DNA of 64,000 bases from Dryococelus australis (Eukaryota; Arthropoda; Insecta; Phasmatodea; Phasmatidae), in contig CM057009.1 of the NCBI GenBank assembly GCA_029891345.1, positions 295,617,966-295,681,965 on the forward strand, given 5' to 3'. The notes below the pieces were generated by a model. That model saw only the letters and a program-made list of their open reading frames with translations. It was not told the DNA's origin and did no database searches. Of this stretch, positions 55,885-64,000 are shown piece after piece. The position numbers were made by a program, and so were the translations under genes. How positions within the stretch are numbered: position 1 is the stretch's first letter; every line of letters begins with the position of its first letter.

Positions 55885-56280
55885 TTTCTGAAGCCCTGCT
55901 AATGTTCTACTTTCAGGACATTCCTCCACCCGTAGAAGCAAATATCAACCAAGTATAGAAGGGGACAACGCACCACATTCATGCGCAATCAGTTTAATAA
56001 TATTTAGCACACGAACTATTTCTTACTTGGCAATACCACCACACCTATTTTCTCCCTGTTTTATTCACACTAGTTATAAATGAAATATTATAATTTATGT
56101 ATGAAATATAAGTTAAAATTCAATTAACTAAAATGAGGTACTTTTATGTTAACACAAGAACGAAACTAACGCGAAAATTATTTATTTATGAAACAACCAA
56201 GCATGTCATACATGGGATGATTTTTTTAAAAGTTTAATTCTAAAAGTATGAAGAAACAGCGAATAGACTTAATGCCATCT
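55885..56280 (+). mobile_element. family C repeat, near complete
   Basis: GAAGCCCTGCTAATGTTCTAC, GGGGACAACGCACCACATTC, CACACCTATTTTCTCCCTG and CATACATGGGATGATTTTTT align in order with 62.6-63.0 kb. The 5' GAAGCCCTGCT is also the family A subterminal sequence. Confidence 0.7.
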
Positions 56281-56288
56281 GTTATTGC

Positions 56289-56512
56289 TAGAGACCTGAA
56301 GAATTCGCGGGTTCATTTTGGGACAAGCTAGAATTCATAACACGTGCATTTATAAAATTTTAGCCATTGGTCCACACGGTGTGGAAAACAGTGTCCAATT
56401 GTTGCCTTCTCCTGTGACAGCAGACAACCAATGCGCAGCTGATATAGGCCTATTTGTACATAAAACTAGAGATACTAGCCTGCAGGTCATTGAACTCGTG
56501 AATTCATTTGAG
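56289..56512 (+). mobile_element. family E MITE, right end replaced
   Basis: TAGAGACCTGAAGAATTCGC through GACAACCAATGCGCAGCTG to CATTGAACTCGTGAATTC; the terminal TCTCTA is lacking and another repeat follows directly. Confidence 0.75.
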
Positions 56513-56758
56513 TACAAGTTAAACTTCAATCACATGTACATTTCAGTTTCAGTTTCTATTGGACCACACCTCGTAAGATCCCCAGATTGCTTCCGGCCAA
56601 TAACATACCTGCAAGGGAAACAAGGACCGAATGCCGCGCTACCTGGTCTGGCGTTAATCTATAGCAACAACAGCCAATGAACAACTAAGTGAGGCTCGAG
56701 CACGCATAGTGCAGTGGAGTCTAGATGGTTGCCAAGTAAAGCCGCAAAATTTCCAGTC
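56505..56758 (+). mobile_element. composite of G-like start and family F/L-like end
   Basis: TTCATTTGAGTACAAGTTAA and CACATGTACATTTCAG resemble the family G start. GGCCAATAAC and GCCAATGAACAACTAAGTG resemble L, and the end CGCAAAATTTCCAGTCCTC resembles F. It looks like a recombinant or a related fourth family. Confidence 0.4.
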
Positions 56759-56759
56759 C

Positions 56760-57500
56760 TCTGCTTATTATTTCATCCTAATTTTCCAGTATTTTTACAG
56801 GTCAGAACTTTACGTCTGAGTCACACGACTTTCCGTCTCTTATATTCAATGTTTTTGTTGTGCTGTAGAGCTGGTCACTGGCTCTCAATTCCTATTGCGT
56901 CTTTCGTTAGTTACATATATTTCTCTTTACTTTTATAGTTTCTGTAATGGAGACTTCTAATAGAATTATTTCTTCCATGGTGCTATCAATTAAATCGGAC
57001 TTAAAAAATTAGGAGTAACTCATTTATTTTACACTAGAAAATGAACCTCTAGATACGCCGGCATAGACACTAAAGTTTTTAATGGTATTATAGTAACAAA
57101 TGGACGTATATCAAGGTTGTACAGCTACAGCCTCTAGTGCTGTGTTATTTGTCTCTAAATATAGCTATGCCTAAAGGTTTTTTGCATATATATCCTGCAC
57201 CATTATGGACACAGGTATGTAAATTTGCCAAATGGATATATGCATATTAACACATAGCCTAGTAGACGTAACTCAAAAACGTAATTTTTAGGTACTTCAT
57301 TACGTGTCAGGAGCGACGATAAGAGAAGGTACAAACAAATAAACACACCACATATGTTTGTTCTCGTAAGGTGGAGGAAGCTGTGTGCTTTCAGAAGGAG
57401 AATAATTGTAGTTGCCCAATAAATCGGAGGATTTTTTTAGAGAGATTTTTCGTAGCTTCAACATGCCTCGGTATACTGCTAGCGATGTCACTGAAAATTG
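56760..57500. other. unassigned sequence
   Basis: No gene or family member recognised. Confidence 0.5.
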
Positions 57501-57504
57501 GGAG

Positions 57505-57738
57505 GGACCTCGGTTCACGCAGCAACTACAATGGTTGCCTCCCACTTCGAATCCCGGCGGGGTCGCTCCTGGATTTCCGCACGTGGTAATCGTGCCTGAC
57601 GATGCCACTGGTTGGCGGATTTTCTCGGGGGTCTCCCGTTTCCCCCGCCCATACATTCTGGTGCTGCTCCATACTCACCTCACTTCACCCTCGTTGGCTG
57701 TCAAGATCTCATGCTGCTCAAATTTCTCCACTCTACTT
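57505..57738 (+). mobile_element. tRNA-derived SINE copy 11, diverged head
   Basis: GAATCCCGGCGGGGTCGCTC, body GTGGTAATCGTGCCTGACGA, and 3' part CACCTCACTTCACCCTCGTT. Contributes most of a 168-codon plus-strand frame (57412-57918), which is therefore not a gene. Confidence 0.8.
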
Positions 57739-58060
57739 GTCAAGTTGAAACATAAGTACTGTCATCAAGCATCGCAGTTTAACCATTTGGAATTGGGTTA
57801 CTCCAGTATTGCACGTCTGGGGTTTGCGGGCAGACACATACGATACGTAATTGTTAGGGATAGGAAATTTCGCGATTTCATTTCAGAACAATATAGGTAT
57901 CCAATACGTGTACAGTGAAGTCACATTTGCAATTGCAATAGTCATTAAACTGTACTCTGTAGCAATTCGCTGGCCTGTCTCACGGCGATATCTCTGAATC
58001 ATCCGATGTGCCCAAAATTCCCGTTTCGTTTTGCGAAGTATTTTAAGGGACCGCCTTCAT
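57739..58060. other. unassigned sequence
   Basis: GGGTTACTCCAGTATTGCACGT at 57795-57816 (family B interior) indicates a short family B remnant near 57780-57900; the rest is unassigned. Confidence 0.4.
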
Positions 58061-58082
58061 TACACTAGAACTGCACTGCAGA

Positions 58083-58255
58083 GTGTTTAAAAAACATTTT
58101 TTTTCCAATGGAACTATCAAATGTGCGTCCAATATGTTGATCTACGAAAAGAACACACGCTTAAGCCGAGGACTGTCGAGTACTTTCAAAAAGTCACGCA
58201 CATTAGAAACATCATATCTGCGTACTGCAAAAAGGCTAAAAGCGGCTTTTTCAAA
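58083..58255 (+). other. family N fragment with conserved peptide, copy 2
   Basis: The plus frame contains NGTIKCASNMLIYEKNTRLS, matching the minus-strand peptide near 45.95 kb. The frame continues RGLSSTFKKSRTLETSYLR, and the corresponding RGL is also seen after a stop in copy 1. Confidence 0.4.
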
Positions 58256-58270
58256 CCGTTGTATTATAGT

Positions 58271-58544
58271 TAGAGACCCCGAGAATTTCGCGGGTTCATT
58301 TCTAGACAAGTTGAAATTCACACATATGTACGTTCATGCTACTTTTGTAATTGGTCGACATGTTGTTTGACACCTCCTGGAGACAAATGAGCCAATAACA
58401 AACATGCAATAAATTGTGCGCCCAAACACTGCATCTTACTACCGCAACAATCAACCAATAAACAGTTGATATCTGTATGAGAGTATATAAGGCTGTGAAG
58501 TCTAGCCTACAGGTCATTGAACTCGCGAATTGCTCAGGTCTCTA
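58271..58544 (+). mobile_element. family G hAT-like MITE, 274 bp
   Basis: TAGAGACCCCGAGAATTTCG to GCGAATTGCTCAGGTCTCTA. TSD ATTATAGT (58263-58270) / ATTATAGA (58545-58552), 7/8. It has AATTGGTCG, GCCAATAAC and AACCAATAAAC followed by GAGTATATAAGG, a promoter-like arrangement. Confidence 0.92.
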
Positions 58545-58629
58545 ATTATAGACTACGCGTCAGATACATGCAGAACTGCTCAAGGACCCTGAATTGGACA
58601 TTTATACAGACTTCCCAGCAATAAAATAA

Positions 58630-58765
58630 TAGTGTCGCCGTGGAAAGTCCCATAGGTACACGCAGTGCGATAAGGACACTGCACGCCAACTCAGAGCCTT
58701 GCACTTAGAGGCGATGGGGCACTTGAACCGCGTGGCAGTGTCGCCCTTATAGCTCCCGTGACTAT
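58630..58765 (+). repeat. family M repeat, copy 2
   Basis: GTCCCATAGGTACACGCAGT, TTAGAGGCGATGGGGCACTTG and CCGCGTGGCAGTGTCGCCC align with 43.27-43.38 kb, with an indel between blocks. Confidence 0.5.
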
Positions 58766-58997
58766 GGGCCTCAAACTCGGAAGGTCAGGATCATTTCTAC
58801 AGCAGTCAATTTAAGAACTTCTATAATAACCTGGGGGCGGAAATAGATCTCAGTTCCCCAAACGTCCAGATTTCCTTGGTTGTTTTATTGTATTCCGTAC
58901 TCCTGGTTATTTGTTGTCTTGTTTGTTAATTTCACTTTCTTCACTCTTTCTTGTCGTTTGTTTCATGAGTGGTTCATTATTTTCTCATCCTTATTTC

Positions 58998-59238
58998 TAG
59001 AGACGTGAAAAATTCGCGAGTTCAATGACCTGCAGGCTAGACTCTATAGTCTTATGTACAAATATGCCGATATCAACTGAACATTGGTTATTTGCTGTCA
59101 CAGTGAAATGCGACAGTTGGACACCGTTCTCCAGGAGGTGTTAAACACCGCGTGGACCAACGGCTTAAGTTATATAAACGCTCGTGTTTTTAATTCCAGC
59201 TTGTCCCAAAATGAATTCGCAAATTCTTCAGGTCTCTA
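58998..59238 (-). mobile_element. family E hAT-like MITE, reverse, 241 bp, perfect TSD
   Basis: TAGAGACGTGAAAAATTCGC at the left and GCAAATTCTTCAGGTCTCTA at the right. The TSD CTTATTTC at 58990-58997 and 59239-59246 is perfect. Confidence 0.93.
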
Positions 59239-59417
59239 CTTATTTCGGTTGGTTGTGCTTTTTTCTGTACTGCATTGTTATCGATTCGCTGTTTATATTA
59301 GTTCAGTTTTCTGTTTATATTTAACTTGTTTTTTTAATTGTTTATTGCCTCTTTAAAGCGTAGTTAAGGCGTAGTTGCGTTTTCTTCCATTGATTCCCTA
59401 ATATATGCTTCATTATA

Positions 59418-60345
59418 AATTCGAATCAGTGGGAAACCACTGATTCGCAGTGAATTTCAACTACTCGAATCAGTCTAAATGGCTCCACCTAGAGTCAGAG
59501 AAAACCACTGATTGTTTCAGTGAAAAAATTTCACTGATTAAATAAGTGACGGCCTCATACAGTGGCGAATTAAATATTGTTTTTATTGAATGTAGCCAAA
59601 TAATTACGTGGAATAAACATATTTGCGATAGTTTACTATTTATATTGCGCAATTTACTGTAATTTTAAGAAGTAAAAAATTTTATAGGTGGCCGGGATTG
59701 GACTCACACGCTCTTTTCACTTCACTTTTAAGTCGTTGCCTTGCCGTTTCCACTACGAAGCCACATCATTAATTAAGAGCAATCGCGAAGTTTCAAATAA
59801 TAGGCTCTTACTTTTAGTTTTTGGTTTAATTTATACAATTAGTTTTATTAAAACGAATTGTAATATGAGTGCCCTCGCTTGGCCACATTATATGCGGTTC
59901 AAACCTTCAAACAGAGCGCTGTGATGATTACGTGGAAACGAAACGAAAGACTTAAAAACGGAATAAAAGGCTGAATGTTCATGTTACCTCCTTAAAATTG
60001 CATTTTAAAGACGAAACACGTTTTAGAGAGTATTTTGTATTTTTTTATTAGACTATTCGTTGTTATTTCACCTGATACATGTTGTTTAACGTCCATTTTT
60101 AAACGTTGTTCGACTGCCATTTTTTACACGCTGTCCAACTGATCCATCAGTCAAAAATAAACCACTGCATATATAGTGAAAAAAATGACTGATGAATGAG
60201 TGGAAAATGTCACTGAATCAACAAGTGAAAGAAATCTGACAGTTTTTCACTGATTCATCAGTTAAATTCACTGAAGTGTCTGTTGAATCAGTCAGATATG
60301 TTTGACTAATTGAAACAGTGAAATTCTCATTGATTCAGATTTAGA
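59418..60345 (-). mobile_element. family I element, reverse, about 0.93 kb
   Basis: Reverse-complement match to 48.84-49.73 kb. The end near 60200-60345 has at least seven TGATTCA/TGAATCA-type boxes, and the other end has TTCGAATCAGTGGGAAACC. The centre shares ATGATTACGTGGAAACGAAA. Confidence 0.75.
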
Positions 60346-61020
60346 CTGTCATTTTAATATTTTGCACATATAAATATGTGCTTAAAGAACAGCACACAAA
60401 TAGGAATTATAATACAAAATAATTACTAACAAAAATGTATGAAGTCATTCTTACAGTACGACACGCACAAACACACGCACACTTTTAGAGGTACCGAGTT
60501 TTATATTTTCATCCACTGAGACGGTTACTGCAGTATTTATGAATATGTTTCCTAAATATTTTAAAAATTTCATTACTTCTGTATTCAGGCTGTAAGCTTT
60601 CCCATGACTTTGACACTGCAGCAGTAAAATAATGAGAGTAAACTTCAGTTCTTTGCAGGGGTATTAACCATTTGCTATCGGTATTAGAGCGTGTGTTTAC
60701 TGCATCATGATCGTTCTGTTAACAAAAGCGCTTGGAAAGGCAGGTAGGTATGGATATATTTAGGGATTTATGAAGCATAAAAAGGGCATGGGTAGTTCTT
60801 CTGTTAGCGAGACAGAGCCATGATAGCAGTTTAAGGTAAGCATGTTTTTAGGTTAAAAATATACTTCAAACCGTGTTTTGTAGTTTCTTCAATCGCGCTG
60901 CGTGGCACTTGCTAATGTTTTTGTATATCACGTCACAGTAATGAAGCAGACATTAAAAGTGCCCTGACTAATGTGGCTTTTAATCTAGCAGGCATTCGAA
61001 TTTTGAACCGTTTTAGAGAG
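60346..61020. other. unassigned sequence
   Basis: A short CACACGCACAC stretch near 60467-60482; no gene or family recognised. Confidence 0.5.
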
Positions 61021-61028
61021 CGCAACAA

Positions 61029-61284
61029 GTGAGTGAATGAGTTGAGAGATTTAAGTGGCTCTTAACGTCGAGGTCTCGAGAGTGATGAGAGTGAAAGAGG
61101 TGAGTATGGAGCAGCGCCGGAATGAAAGGGCGGGGGAAGCTGGAGATCCCCGAGGAAACACGCCGACCAGCGGCATCGTCTGGCCCGATTCCCACATGAG
61201 AAAATCTGGGAGTGGCCCGACCGGGTATTGAACCCGAACTGGAAGGTGCGAGGCAAGCAGGCTAACCGCTCAGTCACCGCGGCC
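61029..61284 (-). mobile_element. tRNA-derived SINE copy 12
   Basis: Minus strand: tail GTGAGTGAATGAG, body AGCAGCGCCGGAATGAAAGG, and head CTAACCGCTCAGTCACCGCG. The right edge borders a family I fragment. Confidence 0.88.
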
Positions 61285-61309
61285 TCGCGTAAAAACCAAA
61301 TGTAATACG

Positions 61310-61680
61310 TAAAAACAGAATGAAATACTGAATGTTCATGTCGTCTTGTAAAACCGTATTATAAAAGATGAAGCTCATATTAAAAAATTAGTTTAAAGGT
61401 TTTATTAGTATGTGAGTTGTTATTTCATATTATTGACGTTGTTTAGCTATCGTTTGATACACACTGTTTAACCGATCCATCAGTCCAAAAACAAATCACA
61501 AAAAAAAAAACAGAGCAAAATGACTTATGAATCAGTGGAAAATATCTCTGAATCAATAACTGAAAGAATATTGGCATTTTTTCAATAATTCGTTAATTAA
61601 AATGACTGCAGTGACTGTTGAATAATTCAGGTGCTGTTAACTGATTTTGACAGTGAAATTGTCACTGATTCTGATTTATA
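61310..61680 (-). mobile_element. family I element, partial
   Basis: AATACTGAATGTTCATGTCG through CCGATCCATCAGTC to AGTGAAATTGTCACTGATTC corresponds to the right 370 bp of the 59.42-kb copy. Bounded by SINEs on both sides. Confidence 0.7.
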
Positions 61681-61848
61681 TTTCGCAAGTGGGAATCGTG
61701 CCGGACAATGCCGCTGGTCGGGAGGTTTTCTCGGTTATCTCCCGTTTCCCCTGCCCTCGAATTTCGGCGCTGCTCCATTCTTACTTCATTACATCCTCAT
61801 CAGCTCTCAAAACCCCATTGTCAAGAGCCGCCTAAATCTCTCAGCAAC
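61681..61848 (+). mobile_element. tRNA-derived SINE copy 13, 5' truncated
   Basis: Begins in the body (TTTCGCAAGTGGGAATCGTG) and ends CCGCCTAAATCTCTCAGC. The tRNA head is missing, typical of incomplete reverse transcription. Confidence 0.85.
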
Positions 61849-62129
61849 AACTCAACAACAGAACTGGAGTGTGGATGTTTCGATACGGTTGGTGAATGTT
61901 TTATTATCGTTATGCGCCAATGTATGTTTCCAGGTGTCGCAATATAAATAATATTATAGTCCTTGCTAGATTTAAGATGAATAAAGTCTTGGTTTTTTCC
62001 CCACAACCATTGAGCAGCGGGGGTGGTGTTAGACGACAGTCATCTGAAGCATAGCTAAGCTAGTGCACTAGCAAGGTTCAGGAATCCGATACCCAGATGG
62101 AAGGTATAGCATTAAACACTGAGCGATGC

Positions 62130-62401
62130 TACACTGTAAAAAAAATTCCTTGTTATCTTCCTAAACTGTAATTGAAGTTTTTAATCTGTACAGTGTATAA
62201 AATAGTACTACATTTCAAGCTGAAATTATGGAAATGTTTAGCGTCGCTACTATACGAAGTTGGGAACTTTCCTACCCATTTGACTCCCGAGTAACTGTAG
62301 GAATGTTACCATGCATGTATGGGAAATATTTTACTATTCGCGCTTTGTCACTGTACTTATACACCGGTATGGTAAATTTACAAATAATTTCTTAGAGTGT
62401 A
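62130..62401 (+). mobile_element. family J MITE-like repeat, copy 2
   Basis: TACACTGTAAAAAAAATTCC at the left and AATTTCTTAGAGTGTAT at the right; the interior aligns with 53.12-53.39 kb. Confidence 0.7.
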
Positions 62402-62590
62402 TGTGCATCCATGACCTTCTTGTAAGACATGTACGTGATTGTGGACCCTGCAACTGAGTGTAAAATGTAGCTTCGGCAGTAGAGCACTCCGGTTTCTAAA
62501 ACAGAGAAGGTTATTCCTTCAACATGAGGCAACACCAAGAATATGTATGTTATTGGTGCAGCAAGTCGAACAGTAACAAACTGATATAGC

Positions 62591-62995
62591 CTATTCATGG
62601 TATCATCTAACTTTTTTAAAGCCCTGCTGAAATTTTACTGTCAGGTTATTCTTCCATAAAGCTAAACCAAGCCTAATAAGTTACACGAAAAGGACAACGC
62701 ACCGTATTTTTGTGCACTGGGTCTAATAATATTTCACATTAAAACTTTTGCTTACTAACCACTGCAAACACACCTATATTCTATCGGTTTTTATTAACAA
62801 TAATTATAAATGAATTATTATTATTATTCAAACATAAAATACAAGTAAAATTCCAATTTAATCATTAGTAGGTTACTTTCATGTTAACCGAAGTATAAAA
62901 CACTTATGATAGCTGGCGCATTAAGGAGACAATCAAGCACGCCATACATGGGGCGATTTTTCAAAGGTTTTATTCAAAAAAATGTGTGACTATAA
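62591..62995 (+). mobile_element. family C repeat, copy with A-like left end
   Basis: Left CCTATTCATGGTATCATC, then AAAGCCCTGCTGAAATTTTAC, resembles the family A TIR and subterminal sequence. The remainder is family C, ending with CATACATGGGGCGATTTTTC. Confidence 0.65.
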
Positions 62996-63042
62996 AGCGA
63001 ATAGATTATAGCAGTGAAGTTCAGTTCCTTAAAATCGACTTC

Positions 63043-63135
63043 TAGAGACGAGAAAATTTCACAAGTTCTACAAACTGTAGGCTAGACTTCACACTCGGTT
63101 GTATACTCAAGTATATGTTAATTTTATCATTGGTT
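63043..63135 (-). mobile_element. family G MITE, truncated
   Basis: TAGAGACGAGAAAATTTCAC and GTAGGCTAGACTTCACACTC match the end of family G in reverse; similarity stops after ATCATTGGTTGG. Confidence 0.65.
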
Positions 63136-63369
63136 GGTGTCCTTAGATTTTTAGTATGTGCCGCGGCGAGGTAATAGAGTTTACCGATGTTTCGTTATGC
63201 ACCTTCAGGGTGGAAAATCCACTGAGGAGAAGCAAAAAAATAAACTGCAACCTCCGATTGCATTGTCGGGCTTGTGTGGAGTTCTTATCCCGAGGACCGC
63301 ACATCCTGCTGATAAGTTAGTAATTATATCAATGACACATGCCGATCTACGAAAGGATAACTTTCATAT

Positions 63370-63530
63370 AGTCAGCCAGGGGTCTCTAGAACAGCCAATC
63401 ACAGGAGACAGTTACTCATTGGCGCTTGTGAGAGCCAATCACAAGATACGTAGTTTATCATTGGCTGCTATGTCAAACGAACTCAATTTTCCAGTTCATG
63501 GCAGCTGGTAAGCCTATTCCTGACACTAGG
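63370..63530 (+). repeat. CCAAT-rich repeat with F-like end
   Basis: CAGCCAATCACAGGAG, ACTCATTGGCGC, GAGCCAATCACAAG and ATCATTGGCTGC: four CCAAT-type boxes in about 90 bp, then TCAATTTTCCAGTTC resembling the family F end. The 117-codon frame covering it (63158-63511) is probably not a gene. Confidence 0.4.
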
Positions 63531-63790
63531 AGCGATGCAGAGTCGTAGCTCGATTTGTGTGCACTTTCTCTGTTATTAATATTGTTTAGGTGTTTCTGTA
63601 GCGTCTCTCACAGTGATCTTTCAGTAATTACTCAAGTCAGCTATGGTTTAGAGTTTGTCGAATCTTATATTGTGTATGGTTGTGGATAAATGTTCTACAA
63701 TGGTTGAACATTCCCCCATAGGCATCGTGGCAATGACTGCGAAAACCTGTATCACATGCTGCATTCTGCTACAGTGTTAGTGCAGATCTA

Positions 63791-64000
63791 GGGGCAGCGG
63801 TGGAGCAACGGCTAGGGCACCACGGTGATCCGGGCTTGATCCACGGCGGGTTCACTTCCGGATTTTCGCATGTGGGAATCATGCTGGACGATGCCGCCTG
63901 CCAGCGGGTTTTCTCGGGGTACTCCCATTTCCCCCGCCCTTGCATTCTAGCGCTGCTCCATCCTAGGGTCTCATTTCATGTCACATCCTGGGATGGTGGG
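63791..64000 (+). mobile_element. tRNA-derived SINE copy 14, at the window edge
   Basis: Head GGGGCAGCGGTGGAGCAACG, B-box-like GGGCTTGATCC, and body GGGAATCATGCTGGACGATG. The last 40 bases diverge from the family after GCTGCTCCATCC, so the SINE may end near 63960. Confidence 0.85.

Noticed and set aside
57412..57918. 168-codon plus-strand frame, one of the longest after the zinc-finger gene
   Set aside because: Most of it is translation of a SINE copy (57505-57738); the peptide recurs in all other SINE copies in several frames.
63158..63511. 117-codon plus-strand frame as a gene
   Set aside because: It spans a CCAAT-box repeat; the frame has no recognised domain and its 3' part is repeat-derived.

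Overview
This is a eukaryotic, AT-rich, repeat-dense window that looks like part of a large insect genome. It holds one convincing protein-coding exon, several broken transposase genes and several dozen copies of short non-autonomous mobile elements. The tRNA-derived SINE present in 14 copies, and a second SINE fragment with a boxed GTCATTAGAGACGG core, are the kind I associate from memory with polyneopteran insects (stick insects, grasshoppers). The translated SINE peptides such as GIVPDDA and SCRTMPLVGG resemble stretches I recall in predicted proteins of the stick insect Dryococelus. That species-level guess is memory, not a search result.

Layout. 0-6.25 kb: a snap-back palindrome, MITEs of a TA-target group (families A and K), one SINE, and a dead Tc1-like transposase split into two pieces (3.85-4.43 and 5.89-6.25 kb). 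6.63-10.79 kb: the single real gene, a 1358-residue protein with 14 C2H2 zinc fingers on one long exon behind a splice acceptor in the 5' UTR. 10.79-15 kb: AT-rich sequence without any of the dispersed families, plausibly a long 3' UTR, with a hairpin at 11.55-11.63 kb. 15.0-16.23 kb: a strongly decayed short-period tandem repeat. 18-29 kb: hAT-like MITEs with 8-bp target-site duplications (TSDs), SINEs, a possible piggyBac-like MITE and a 1.06-kb hAT-like element inserted into a SINE. 29-31 kb: a decayed array of recurring AATTGGT/CCGAGATAT motifs. 33.9-34.4 kb: an isolated GC- and CpG-rich island. 34-48 kb: nested MITEs. 48.8-61.7 kb: copies of a 0.9-kb element with many GAATCAGTG boxes, and a DUF4817/DDE transposon (50.0-51.05 kb) with roughly 120-bp inverted termini and a gutted transposase. 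53.99-54.32 kb: a small minus-strand ORF ending in a poly(A) tract, possibly a retrocopy. The last SINE lies at the right edge.

The mobile elements do not work with the zinc-finger gene as a system; they are insertions around it. The clearest information they give is stratigraphic: hAT-like MITEs and SINEs lie inside TA-type MITEs and inside each other with readable TSDs, so insertion order can be reconstructed. Several of the short families repeatedly carry CCAAT boxes, and some carry TATA boxes, which is the most interesting general pattern here. I found no CRISPR array, operon, rRNA or stand-alone tRNA gene.

Family letters (A, B, E, G and so on) are my own labels for repeats recognised by comparing copies inside this window. 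Coordinates of copies without a TSD are approximate.
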